Assembly (NCBI GenBank): GCA_006937955.1
Contig: SSNP01000120.1
Coordinates: 1,512,745 to 1,576,744, forward strand
Source of the DNA: Pachypanchax playfairii
Lineage: Eukaryota; Chordata; Actinopteri; Cyprinodontiformes; Aplocheilidae
DNA: 64,000 bases
Reading direction: 5' to 3'
A program made the translations under genes and the position numbers. Shown here in pieces: positions 10,498-21,096 of this stretch. Every line of letters starts with the position of its first letter. Within the stretch, counting starts at the first letter, position 1. Under the pieces are notes generated by a model. It was not told where the DNA came from. It did no database searches and saw only the letters and a list, made by a program, of their open reading frames with translations.

Positions 10498-11703
10498 CAC
10501 TCACCAGCAACTTTATTAGGTACACCATGCTAGTAACGGGTTGAACCCCCTTTTGCCTTCAGAACTGCCTCAATTCTTCGTGGCATAGATTCAACAAGGT
10601 GCTGGAAGCATTCCTCAGAGAGTTTGGTCCATATTGACATGATGGCATCACACAGTTGGCGCAGATTTGTCGGCTGCACATCCATGATGCGAATCTCCCG
10701 TTCCACCACATCCCAAAGATGCTCTATTGGATTGAGATCTGGTGACTGTGGAGGCCATTTGAGTACAGTGAACTCATTGTCATGTTCAAGAAACCAGTCC
10801 GAGATGATTCCAGCTTTATGACATGGCGCATTATCCTGCTGAAAGTAGCCATCAGAAGTTGGGTACATTGTGGTCATAAAGGGATGGACATGGTCAGCAA
10901 CAATACTCAGGTAGGCTGTGGCGTTGTAACGATGCTCAATTGGTACCAAGGGGCCCAAAGAGTGCCAAGAAAATATTCCCCACACCATTACACCACCAGC
11001 CTGAACCGTTGGTACAAGGCAGGATGGATCCATGCTTTCATGTTGTTGACGCCAAATTCTGACCCTACCATCCGAATGTCGCAGCAGAAATCGAGACTCA
11101 TCAGACCAGGCAACGTTTTTCCAATCTTCTATTGTCCAATTTCGATGAGCTTGTGCAAATTGTAGCCTGTTCTTAGCTGAAAGGAGTGGCACCCGGCGTG
11201 GTCTTCTGCTGCTGTAGCCCATCTGCCTCAAAGTTCGACGTACTGTGCGTTCAGAGATGCTCTTCTGCCTACCTTGGTTGTAACGAGTGGTTATTTGAGT
11301 CACTGTTGCCTTTCTATCAGCTCGAACCAGTCTGGCCATTCTCCTCTGACCTCTGGCATCAACAAGGCATTTCCGCCCACAGAACTGCCGCTCACTGGAT
11401 ATTTTTTCTTTTTCGGACCATTCTCTGTAAACCCTAGAGATGGTTGTGCGTGAAAATCCCAGTAGATCAGCAGTTTCTGAAATACTCAGACCAGCCATTC
11501 TGGCACCAACAACCATGCCACGTTCAAAGTCACTCAAATTACCTTTCTTCCCCATACTGATGCTCGGTTTGAACTGCAGGAGATTGTCTTGACCATGTGT
11601 ACATGCCTAAATGCACCGAGTTGCCGCCATGTGATTGGCTGATTAGAAATTAAGTGTTAACGAGCAGTTGGACAGGTGTACCTAATAAAGTGGCCGGTGA
11701 GTG
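10498..11703 (-). mobile_element. Tc1/mariner DD36E element (Incomer-like), complete
   Basis: 1206 bp bounded by terminal repeats reading CACTCACCRGCMACTTTATT inward on both ends and by TA on each side (10496-10497, 11704-11705). The two repeats differ at only a few positions. It holds one intact transposase gene. Two defective relatives are in the window: 42217-43116 (in-frame internal deletion) and 53845-54597 (MITE insertion and truncation). Confidence 0.92.
10530..11555 (-). CDS. Tc1/mariner transposase, DD36E type, intact
   Basis: A 341-residue transposase with no internal stop. Residues about 5-48 form a first helix-turn-helix (LSDFERGMVV... SISETADLLGFSRTTISRVY), 80-125 a second, and RRPRRVP (117-123) a basic nuclear-import or GRPR-like segment. 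The catalytic triad is D152 (WSDESRF), D241 (QQDNAPCH) and E278 (NPIEHLW); 36 residues lie between the last two, so this is DD36E, the spacing reported for the Incomer family rather than the classic DD34E. The enzyme cuts the element at its ends and rejoins it at TA. The start ATG sits 149 bp inside the right terminal repeat and begins MGKKG. With both ends and the whole frame present, the copy could be active; what it actually does was not tested. Confidence 0.93.
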   Translation of the reverse strand: MGKKGNLSDFERGMVVGARMAGLSISETADLLGFSRTTISRVYREWSEKEKISSERQFCGRKCLVDARGQRRMARLVRADRKATVTQITTRYNQGRQKSISERTVRRTLRQMGYSSRRPRRVPLLSAKNRLQFAQAHRNWTIEDWKNVAWSDESRFLLRHSDGRVRIWRQQHESMDPSCLVPTVQAGGVMVWGIFSWHSLGPLVPIEHRYNATAYLSIVADHVHPFMTTMYPTSDGYFQQDNAPCHKAGIISDWFLEHDNEFTVLKWPPQSPDLNPIEHLWDVVEREIRIMDVQPTNLRQLCDAIMSIWTKLSEECFQHLVESMPRRIEAVLKAKGGSTRY

Positions 11704-12020
11704 TATATACTGGTGTTGAAGCTGGCGTGGGTGGGGGGCGGCTTTCAAGAGAGAGACCCTGTTCCTCCATGGCAACGATCAAGGTGTTTGGTGGAGGCTT
11801 GCTTGTGGTGCTACAAGATGTTGTTTTGTGTTGCTGCTTTTTCTTTATGTTTTTTGTTTGGCTTTTACTTGCAAGATGCCCAGCATTGGACAGCACTTTT
11901 TTCTCTCATGGAAGATCTGTTTTGCTGCAATTCGCAGTCTCAGCCTGATGAATCTGCTGGTTATTTTTTTTGCACATCATGACATGCAGGTAGCATGCTT
12001 TGTAACAGTCTTGCTTCTCT
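11704..12020. other. Unassigned stretch between two transposons
   Basis: Contains overlapping open frames rich in hydrophobic residues but with no recognisable domain. The end (CTTCTCTCTCTAGAG) looks like a splice acceptor and is where the hAT element at 12029 inserted. Confidence 0.35.
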
Positions 12021-12735
12021 CTCTAGAGCAGGGATTCCCTAAGTGTGGTACGCCACTGGGGGGGAATGAGGTGAAAAATGTAATGGCGGAAAAATGTAAT
12101 GATAATAATTACAAAATGCAGTGTTGTTTCCTCACACAATAAAGATGTGTAAATAAATATTTCCTCTGTAAAATTTTAAACTGACAATTAAAATTACCAT
12201 TCAAAATGCACTTCATCTAGAAGTGAAGTGTAGAAGAAGTTCTTCTACACAATTTATGTACGCACCTAGCTTGTGGCCTCAACTTCCATAGATATAACCA
12301 CGAGATGCCTCGTCAAGTGCTGCTGCCTATGAGCGCTGGAGAGCGTTGCGGCTGCCATCTTGGAACGGTATCCCCCACTCCACTGTGTAATAACATCTCA
12401 CTGATTCATTAACTGATTTTTATGCTTTTTGTCTGAACATGCTAGAAATTATACTGTGATTCAGGGTGGATTATTTTTATATTCATAGTAGACAGTAAAT
12501 GATTGTTCTGATTCATAAAATATATGCAAAACACACGCAATACTGAGGTATAACACAGAAAGAACTCAACCATTTTAATAATCAACATAACATCTGAAAA
12601 ATACAAATATACAATATTGATAATAAACAATTATAGATGTTAAATATGTCAATAAATAGATTACATAGATAATAAGAATACTATATATAGTAATATATAA
12701 TTCATAGATATAAACAGTCACTCACATTTTATCAC

Positions 12736-12736
<1 letters not shown>

Positions 12737-12806
<70 letters not shown>
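12737..12806. repeat. (ATCT)n microsatellite
   Basis: About 17 uninterrupted TATC/ATCT units inside the hAT element; not a CRISPR array because there are no spacers. Confidence 0.95.
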
Positions 12807-14408
12807 CATCCATTATTAAATACATTAACACATTAATAGAAAGTTCTAAAACACCATAAACAACTAAAAATTGTCCTGACATTTCATATTAAGCTCAGAT
12901 GTGATTCTTTTTCAACTTTTGAATGTTTTTTTACATAGAAAACCACATAAATGTGACTCTGTGAATAAACATCAGTTTTGTTCAACTAGTTCATTTTATA
13001 TTTAAAAACTTCATGGGAAACACAAAGTGGCTTCAGAATTCAGACCTTTTCAACATCTTGTTTTTAAATTGGTCTGTAAATCCAGTTAAATTAGAACAAG
13101 ATGCTTCTTGCTGTGATCATAAACTATGTTTCATTTTATTTATTTTCTCTTTCATTTTAAATGTCCAACCTGATAAAAACATGCACACAATAATTGGATA
13201 TAATTCAACTGTGATGTCAGACATATTTATTTTCACAAATTCGAACAATCAAAGCCATCAAACATGAAACTTTCACTTTAACACTAGTTTCAGTTTGCAG
13301 ATAACAGAGTAAGAACCCAGTAAAAACAAACACTTCAAAGCAAAGCAAAGAGACATTACCAGTGTAATTTTACAAACCCAGATTTAACTCATCAAATACA
13401 AAATTCTTTTTAAAAATTGGTTTTTAAGGCTTAAAATTTCAAACATGACAAAAACTCTGGCAGAATGATTCAAACTGAAGGCACCAGCAGAAATTACTTA
13501 AGTACTCATTGTTAATTTGTTTTTATAACAAACTGTGTGAGTTTTTGACAGTTTATTAAAAGTGATGAACATCTCGTACCTTAAGAAAGAAAATGTCAGT
13601 TTAAAAGAAAAGGAAACTGCATCTGTATCTCTTAAAAAACAATCAGTTTGATCAGCAGGAACATTAACAGACATTCAGATCGTTTTCTGCTGATCACGAC
13701 TGTAAAAAAAACAACCTTTACAGATATTAAGAACTAAATCCAGGAGGTACTGCTTCTTAAACAACACAGTGACTGCAGCTTTGACAGCTTTCTCAAATGT
13801 AAATGTGTTTATATCTATGGTGAAGATGATTAAGAGTGGAAAATGTTGTGTGTTTACGACCCGGTTGGGCAGTACTGTATATATTTTTTATATTTTTTAG
13901 ACCAAGGTAAAAAGTGCTTCGAGTGAAAATTAGTTTGTCTATATTCACTTGAACTAAATGCAACAAGCTCAATGAACAGACATCAGAACACCAAAGCTTA
14001 CGTAGAACCAGGTGATCACCATAAATTCCAGGTGTCTTGTCAATGTTTTGGTGTATTTTTAGTTAAAATGTGTTTATTTATTAGTTAGTGACGTTACTGC
14101 GTGTAGAGTATCCAAATTTTTCTCAATTTAGGATATTTATATAATATCAGCCTCCTTTACGTACCTAACGTTAGCTAGCTAAGATTTTGCTGGTGGACAT
14201 AAATACAGTACATTATTGTAATTACTGAACAATATGATATTATGTTTACAAAATAAAAACAATAAAAATGTTCAATCTTACTTGTGGAACGTTATCCCCT
14301 GAGCCCTACTCGCCACAGTTCGCTGATTAGAACAAGAATATGCAGCACAGTACTCAGGCATTATGTAAGTAATCACAGTGTTGCGTTACAAGTATGCTGA
14401 GGAAACAC

Positions 14409-14612
14409 CGGTCAAAGATGGCGGCCGCATTTCCTGCCTCAGAGCCGCCAATAGGGCATCTCGTGTTTATATCTATGTCTACTTCATTCATTTTCGCAAA
14501 TATGCTCAATTGGCTTAAATCGGGGAAACTGTCAGTTGAGAAATTGAAAAACATAGGTACTGATAAAGGAGAGGAACCAAGAGAGAGTGACGAATCAAAG
14601 GCATTAATCTGA
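14409..14612 (+). pseudogene. Possible first exon of the hAT element's lost transposase
   Basis: An open frame starting AAGATGGCGGCCGC and ending at a donor-like GAGTAAGTA. It encodes MLNWLKSGKLSVEKL-type residues, reminiscent of the short N-terminal segments of some hAT transposases. The assignment rests only on position inside the element and this resemblance. Confidence 0.25.
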
Positions 14613-14616
14613 GTAA

Positions 14617-14655
<39 letters not shown>
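14617..14655. repeat. (TA)n microsatellite
   Basis: About 19 TA units, directly after the donor-like site. Confidence 0.95.
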
Positions 14656-14657
<2 letters not shown>

Positions 14658-15153
14658 GCCAATTGGTATTTATATTAGTTCAAATATCCTGGAAATACTC
14701 CTCTATCTGTTTCTTCATCTCGCTGCAGGCTGAGCCATGCCGCTGCTGCTCCACTTGAAAACTCAGGATCCTGGTTTTTTTATCGGTTCCTGAGCCGTGT
14801 TGTTTTTGTATGACTTTAATGCAATTTAATTCAAATTATTGGCGCTCTAATGTTATTTCCATAACCTGTGTTTTTTGCCCTGAAACTAGAAGCTTGCACA
14901 TAACTTTTTTTTTTTACAGACGCAGGAGCGCATTGTTGTGATCATTAGATCATCATTAGATGTGGTTTTTCTTCATTTAAGTAAACATGCCGTCTTTAAT
15001 AAAGCCTAAATAAAATTCAACGTTCTCTCAACAGTAACAAAAATGCTTGTGGCAATTTTTTGAAGGTGCGGGGAGTTGGGGGTGTGTCATCACGGCCGGG
15101 ACATGAAAGGGGGTGCGTGGCAAAATAAGTTTGGGATAAGTTCTGCTCTAGAG

Positions 15154-15889
15154 TGTCAGTGGCATTTGGGAGCTCCATGAAAGATGCACCAGACCTTGCT
15201 CTGAACATCTCCTCACCTTTCTGGACCAGACTGAAGGCTTCATGTGAAGGTCGACACAACACTCCTGATCCTCCGGATAGCTTCCTGATTTGTTGAGATT
15301 CAGCTTATTAGTGCATATGTCATAACTAAACAGAAAATTTTTTTATCTACTGTGTTTGAGCATACAGTTTTATTGAAATTTTCTTTTTAATCAATGAGTG
15401 ACAGAAGCCTGATAAACCGGGGTATAGATACATGTACTGTGTTCACATAAAAATATAAAGTAATAATTAAAATGTATTCTAATGAACATAACTGGTCATC
15501 ATTCAAAACATAAACAGCTACATATTTTCTTCAACGTAAGCTGGAGCAGAGATGTTGCATTATCATTCTATCTTTCAGAAAACCACTTTAAATTGGGTAT
15601 TACAATTCGAGTTTAGGGCTTCTTGTAGGACAAAGTTATTAAATATGCTTATAGTGTGTTACATTACTACATCAAATATATTGCTATAATATATTACAGT
15701 TATACATATATGTGGTCTAAATGTATTCTACAATGTGTTAGGACTCTCGTATTCCTCTAAAATGTAGAACAGTGACGAGTGTCTGTCTTCCTAGAAATGC
15801 TCGGATAAAATAAAAATAAATAGGTTACTCTGTGAAGGAATTAAGACACATTATTATTCAATAATTACCAAAAATCGCCAGGGGAAATG
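15154..15889. other. Gene-free stretch
   Basis: Right flank of the hAT element. The first 150 bp are less AT-rich and continue the flank seen before 12021, with no recognised product; the rest is AT-rich intergenic sequence. Confidence 0.35.
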
Positions 15890-16096
15890 TGAAAATATTT
15901 AATTTATGTGATCTGTCCCGCCATACGCCATTCAAACTGACTTACGGCGCTGGGATGTTTGGAACTATCGGTTCGGGACAGACACGTGACCTGCTGATTA
16001 GCCACGCCCCCCGGCGCCATTTTTCGTGTATGACTCTCCTGTTTTGGTTAAAGCCTCGTTTGTTTTGGTGGAAAAAAATGTAAAGTTGAGTCATAA

Positions 16097-16369
16097 AAAG
16101 AGGAAACGGGACCTAAACTTACAGCAATCGAGTCTGTAGATCCCTACAGTTTGATAGAAAATGAATGGAGCACAGATGTTTCCCTGCTGCCCCCCACTAC
16201 TTCACTGGATATAACCAACTACCTTATTTACGTGATCAACACTTAAATATGTAAACAGTTTAGAAATGACAAATCTCTGGAGGCATATGGACATTTCACG
16301 CATGGTTGGGTACAAGATTTGCTCACCTTTCAATGGCAAAATTGCATTAACACAGTTGTCTCTGCCAAG
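16097..16369 (+). pseudogene. First exon of a SWIM/YqaJ-type transposon-associated protein (decayed)
   Basis: In shifting frames this encodes KKRKRD, then DPYSL, WSTDVSLLPP, DITNYLIYV and SLEAYGHFTHGWVQDLLT, ending at a splice donor (CCAAG then GTAAGC at 16370). The same segment order (DPYSL, IDITN, SLEAYNYFVSVWV) is found on the minus strand at 45074-45383. Such proteins are repeated many times in fish genomes and usually continue into a SWIM zinc finger and a YqaJ-like nuclease; only the first exon is visible here. It has a frameshift near 16125 and a stop near 16248. Function in transposition is inferred. Confidence 0.55.
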
Positions 16370-16755
16370 GTAAGCATTTTCTCTACGTGACTAGGTGCTA
16401 TTGATAAAAAAGAATTTCTTTGTAATGACAGTTTCTAACATTGTAAAGTCAAAAAATTGTAAGGAAAATACTTATAAATTTAACAGCCAAAATGTCTGCC
16501 TTTAATTACAAAAAAATCTTAGTTTTCTCTTACAAACTTTCAACTGTTCTGCATCAAAGAATATCTGTTTCTGGACAATGTGCGCAATTAATCTCAGAAT
16601 TTCTGAGTTTCAACTTGCAATTTGACGAGTTGAGAAATTATGTTTTTGAAAGGTATGTTTTTTCCTTCCGACCGCTCGGACCCAGGCCATTTGACGTCTC
16701 TTTGTAATTTCTCCAACTTTCTCTCCAAAACCTCTCTTCCACGTAGGAAAACTAC
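16370..16755. other. Intron-like remainder of the previous element
   Basis: Starts at the splice donor after 16369. No further exon recognised. Confidence 0.3.
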
Positions 16756-17690
16756 TAGGGCCGGGACTTTAACGCGTTAAGATTAATTAATTACAAAAAA
16801 AATAACGCGTTAATTTTTTTAACGCATTTTAATCGCACTTATTTAGGCACCGCAGAACATCTCTCATGAGTTTCAGCGGACCGATTATACTGGCGCACCT
16901 ACCAGCGTTCATTATTTAGGACAACAACAAACCACAGTGAACATGAATGAAGAAGCGACCGCTTTGATTGGCCCCGTGGATGGGAAGTTTTGTTATAAAA
17001 AATGACTGGATGGAAGCGTGGATAAGAGCATGTGTGTGTGCAAGCTATGCAGCAAAGAATTTTCACATCCCCGCAGCACCTCAGTGTTAAACATATAGCA
17101 GCTAGCGTGGACGTTAGCCCGACTCCGAGTACAAGTGTAGACATTTTCTACACTTAAGGCACTGGTCTGTTGGACTTGGTTGAACAAAAAATAAACAATA
17201 TTTTGTTGCTTAAGCTTCTGTGTATTCAGTCATGATTCAATGGTATACTAAAAATCCGTTTGAAAAAAATTCTCACTGTTCTCTGGTCAAATATTTATAT
17301 GTGATTAAAATCCAGTAGTTCTGAGATTGTTGCAGGATCTTGCACTTGAAAGACATGGTGAACGATCAGTGGAAGCAGAGGTCTTCTTTCTCAGATAGGT
17401 TTACAGTTCATAGGACTTTTGGTTACCATTTTAAAGTGCTTGGTGATGCCAAATGTCTTTCTGATATGCTCCAGTCCAGCACTCTTGATCTAGCAAGGGC
17501 TGTGGTTCTAGTAGGTGCCCTTACAGACATTTACTCCAGTCAGTACTTCTTCTTGTGAGAGAACTTTCTCTGCTTTAAAACTGATCAATTCTCACCTCAG
17601 GACAACAATGGCTGATGATGGGTTAAGTCACCTGGGAACTCTCAGTGTTGAGTCAAGGAGGGCATGCCATCAACATGGATGAGTTGTCAT
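16756..17690 (+). mobile_element. hAT transposon fragment(s) with BED finger and C-terminal remnants
   Basis: The left end reads TAGGGCCGGGACTTTAACGC, a common fish hAT terminus. Decayed coding sequence follows: MNEEATALIGPVDGK and a BED-finger stretch (CVCKLCSKEFSHPRSTSVL) near 16944-17100. From about 17340 to 17690 comes the C-terminal dimerisation region of a hAT transposase (RTFSALKLINSHLRTTMADD, LGTLSVESRRA). The middle is missing, and the two parts might come from different elements. Confidence 0.65.
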
Positions 17691-18511
17691 GACCGTTTTT
17701 CGTGATGCTAGAACCCTCTTACAAGCACATCTCCAGGACCAGAAACAGAGTTTTAAAAGGTTTAATTATTACAGTGAACACAACAGTCAGGTACTAAGCC
17801 CCTGTGTTGCAGGCAGGACAGGAACCAGGCCTCACTGGAGGAGCAGGCTGAATCTAGGCGTGGAGAAGACAGGTTAGTGGACTGGATTGCAGCAGGGAGG
17901 AACAAGCATGAATGAGAGGAGTGCTTACGGAGAGGAGGCTGGTGCTGGTGGTTCCGAGGAGGAGGAGTGGTTGGAGGCTGAGGCTGGGGTGAGAATCCTG
18001 TAGTTGGTGTGTAGGTGCTGGAGGATGGAGGGTGGACAGACCGACTCAGGCTCTGAATGGTGTTCCAGCAGGTGCGACTCCAGGGGAGAGAGAGACGGGC
18101 TGAGAGCAGTTCCTGAGACCAGACTTGGTGTGGAAACCGTGGATAGGACTGCTCCCAGGGAGAAGAGGTGAGGACCTACGGGAAGGCGTCAGGTCGAGGT
18201 GGAGATCCTGGAAAGCACAAGTAAGATCAAGCGTTATAAAGCTCAAAAAGGTTTGCAATTAGTTTAGTTGCAGAAGCCACTCTACCACAAAGGAAGTAGA
18301 ACTATCTGGCGCCCGTCTCATGTTGATCCTCCCCTTAAATCTCAACTCAGGTGATGAGGAGATGAGCCACACCTGCGCTCCAGAGGCTGATCCACCTGTG
18401 AGGAGGTAAGAGAGAAAACACCCACACACACAGCCACACCCACAGGCAGCTCAGCCACACAACATGAGTTTGTGAAACATTTTGCTGCTTCTCACACCAA
18501 ACCGAGGGATA
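17691..18511. other. Unassigned G+A-rich stretch
   Basis: No convincing gene. It is less AT-rich than its surroundings and reads like an untranslated or LTR-like part of a retroelement, but no paired ends were found. Confidence 0.3.
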
Positions 18512-18700
18512 TGTCATGAAGTCCACTGACTCATGGAAATACTTTCTGAACCTTTATTAGCTGACTCCAAACCGAATAACGTATGAGCAGGTACCACCGT
18601 AACATATCTGTCGGTCTCACTCTAAACAGTCCCCTTTCACAGCTTGAACAGCAGTGCCCTCTTGAGGTTAAGAGTGAAATCGCAGGTAAATCACATCACA
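18512..18700 (-). repeat. Gypsy 3' LTR
   Basis: On the minus strand a purine tract AAAAGGGAGAGA is followed by TGTGATGTG (LTR start, 18700) and the LTR ends TTCATGACA at 18512. AATAAAGG near 18558 would be the polyadenylation signal. No second LTR is available to confirm the borders. Confidence 0.55.
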
Positions 18701-18909
18701 TCTCTCCCTTTTAGCTTTTTTCCCACCTTAAACTCAACCTTCCTCTTGTAAACAGATAACATGTCAATATTACTTTAACAACCAAAATGCAAAGAACCAA
18801 TAAACAATTTTACCCTTATATTGTTTGTTTTACACAAACATTCTTTTACATCCCCGTCATCCCTTTTTTTTTGTAAACATGGGGAAAATCTCTTATCCAG
18901 ACCAAAGTA

Positions 18910-19798
18910 TTAAGTTGTAACATAGTCTTTGAACCTTATAGGATACTTAACAACTCTACCAGCCAAGGTTCGCTGAGTTGCAGGTTCTGGGCAGCTTGGT
19001 GGTGTATTTGTAGCAACCGGCTGTGTGCTGCACTGTGCTGGGATGACATCTGAATCACCTGCAGCATCAGAGGTAGACATATCAGTCAATGTCTGTTCAG
19101 GTACATGCCGAATGCGTCTCCTGTGTCTGCGAGCGAAGAATCCGTGTTCTGTCTCAACGTAGTAAGATCGTGGCTCAGGTGCATGAGCAACAACCTTTGC
19201 TGATGTTTTCCATCCTCTCACCCCATCCAGATTAACTCTCACAAACTGATCTTGCTGCAAAGGAGGCAGATGACAAGCTGAAGGACATCTGTTATAGAAG
19301 TATGAGTAGGAAGTCTTAGCGTTCCTGTCTGCACTTTGAACAGTAGTGTAATCTATCTGACTTGGAGGCAGATGTTTCCATAAGACTGGAACTGTTGTTC
19401 TGACCTGTCTCCCCATCATAAGCTGCGCTGGGCATAACCCTGTTGCTGTATGTGGAGTAGCTCTGTAGCTTAAAAGAGCTAAATGTGGATCTGGCTGGCA
19501 CAGGACGCGTTTGGCAATAGCAACGCTCCTCTCAGCCACACCATTAGTCTGTGGATAATGTGGACTAGATGCTGTGTGTTTGAAATTGTAAGCCGCACTG
19601 CTTGAAATCAGCTGATGTAAACTGTGTCCCATTATTTGTTAACAACTCAAAAGGAATCCCCCACCTAGCAAATGTGATGGGACAGACAGATCCTGTCTGG
19701 TCTATCCCAGTAAAGAGCCAGGTGGCTTGCATTGGAATTATTGCGGGACGGGGTGAGCCATCCAATAAAAGGCAGCTGCTTACTCCTCCAGCAGACAA
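18910..19798 (-). pseudogene. Gypsy integrase core and C-terminus
   Basis: Two overlapping minus-strand frames encode the retroviral-type integrase core that inserts the element's cDNA. The first has PAIIPMQAT, FARWGIPFELL and NNGTQFTSADFK; the usual catalytic Asp of the DNG motif is Asn (TNNGTQF). The second has SSPHYPQTNGVAERSV with the catalytic Glu, then a region ending in RVVKYPIRFKDYV, typical of fish Gypsy polyproteins. The frame change near 19600 and the Asp-to-Asn change make it inactive. Confidence 0.85.
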
Positions 19799-20248
19799 CT
19801 CTTGTATGTCATTTCAGGTGCTGGTGTACTGGAATGTTTCTGATATTGTTTCTGTCTTGTCCTCTTCATTACTAAAACCTTTAAACTAGTTACTACCAGA
19901 GCATGTTCATTCTGAAAACACGCTCGTAAATTCTTCTCCAAATAAAAACATGCTGCTGGGATTTTACTTACACAAATCCCATGTAGCCTCCACATATTTT
20001 TCTTTTCTTCTTCCGCCTCTCGTTGTGAACGGACGCTTTCCAGCTGCTCCCTTATCTTTGTCCTCCCCCACTGTTCCTGCTTTTCGTCTCGTCTCTGTGT
20101 TTCTCTGTACTGGCTGCTGCAAATTGAAAATTAGAAAATGGATCTGGTTTCGTGATCACTCAACGCATTGGACAAAGTTTTCTCAAACTTAAGGCTGAAA
20201 AAGGGGGAGCCGTCATGCCCGGAGTCGACCCTCCCGGCTGGGTTTACC

Positions 20249-20659
20249 ATGGATTCCTGGGGCGAGTGGAAGATGGTATGCCTGTCTGTTCTGGCTGTCG
20301 AAGACGTGGAGGATGTCTACATATTTGGATTATTGATCGTGGGGTACCTGCTGATCGGCGCTGGTGGTTACCTGATGTATCTACAAATTCTAAAGTTATG
20401 GATGTTATGGGCTGGATCTGGCAACACTTGGACTAAAAGATTCGGAGATCAGGATCGCAAACTGGATGCGGTCTCGGAGCAGTACCGCGACCAGCTGGCT
20501 GTGATTCTCGAACGGGACAGGGAATGCCAGGTTCGAGACAGCAAGCTGGCTGACGGGGTGCTGGAGCTGAATCGTAAACTGGGTGCGCTGCTGGATCTCA
20601 CTGGAAGGATTGGTGCCACCTTGGAGAAGTTGCAGTTTCGGCTCGGAGTGGAGAAGTGA
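20249..20659 (+). CDS. Small membrane-anchored coiled-coil protein of a retroposon
   Basis: I do not recognise this protein by name. The start was chosen at 20249 because the context is a strong ACCATGG; an upstream in-frame ATG at 20168 would add 27 residues. The 136-residue product has a short acidic N-terminus (MDSWGEWKMV, VEDVEDVY), then about 35 strongly hydrophobic residues (IFGLLIVGYLLIGAGGYLMY onward), which would span a membrane once or form a hairpin. It closes with a charged heptad-rich region (DQDRKLDAVSEQYRDQL, ILERDREC, LADGVLELNRKLGALL) likely to form a coiled coil. It could be the ORF1-like protein of a half-LINE that depends on another element's reverse transcriptase. It is open to the end with no frameshift. 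Confidence 0.55.
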   Translation: MDSWGEWKMVCLSVLAVEDVEDVYIFGLLIVGYLLIGAGGYLMYLQILKLWMLWAGSGNTWTKRFGDQDRKLDAVSEQYRDQLAVILERDRECQVRDSKLADGVLELNRKLGALLDLTGRIGATLEKLQFRLGVEK

Positions 20660-21045
20660 TTGATTGATTATTGGTACTATGCAATTTGGCCCTAATTCGG
20701 ATTACATCACACATCACCCCTCCTTATCCGTGTCCACCGGGCGCCAAAGACTGTGGAAGACATAACATCTGCGTTGTCCCAGAGACGGTGTCCTTGATAA
20801 CTCTCTGCACACAACCACATACACTGATTACATTCACATCCTCAAGAAAGTTCTCAACATGTCTCGTGAACATCCCCCCCCGCTGGAGGTTTTTATTGCT
20901 TATATCAAGCGCCCCCTCTTGTGGGGCCCCCTCTGTGTGATCTTGCTGGCCTGATCGAAGTGCGCCAGGTATACTGGCAGCCTGGAGAGTGAAGGTCAAG
21001 CTGTTCTCATGTCTCCTTGAATTTCCCTTCTGGGATAAATAAAGT

Positions 21046-21096
21046 ATTTTTCATTTCATTTCATTTCATTTCATTTCATTTCATTTCATTTCATAT
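21046..21096. repeat. (ATTTC)n tail of the retroposon
   Basis: Ten or so ATTTC units immediately after the retroposon 3' end. Confidence 0.9.

Larger units (their letters stand above)
12029..15145. mobile_element. hAT transposon, 3.1 kb, with 8-bp target duplication
   Basis: Bounded by a perfect CTCTAGAG duplication (12021-12028 and 15146-15153). The ends start CAG in both directions (CAGGGATTCCCTAAGTGTGG and CAGAACTTATCCCAAACTTA) and agree only partly, as in many hAT elements. The interior is AT-rich and has no full transposase, so this is non-autonomous or decayed. It includes a 21-nt hairpin (TGTAGAAGAA and complement, about 12227), two microsatellites and a possible first exon near 14409. 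Confidence 0.8.
20000..21096 (+). mobile_element. LINE-like retroposon carrying a short membrane/coiled-coil ORF
   Basis: The element ends GGGATAAATAAAGTATTTTT followed by an (ATTTC)n tail (21046-21096), the hallmark of a target-primed non-LTR retroposon. It is GC-richer than its surroundings, has no reverse transcriptase and contains one clean ORF. The 5' border near 20000 is uncertain. It lies within the Gypsy integrase gap. Confidence 0.65.

Noticed and set aside
12737..12806. Regular short repeats that might suggest an array
   Set aside because: Uninterrupted tetranucleotide microsatellite with no spacers.
18307..18320. TGGCGCCCGTCTC resembling a retroviral tRNA-Lys primer-binding site
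   Set aside because: Only about nine bases agree with the expected site and no LTR border lies next to it.
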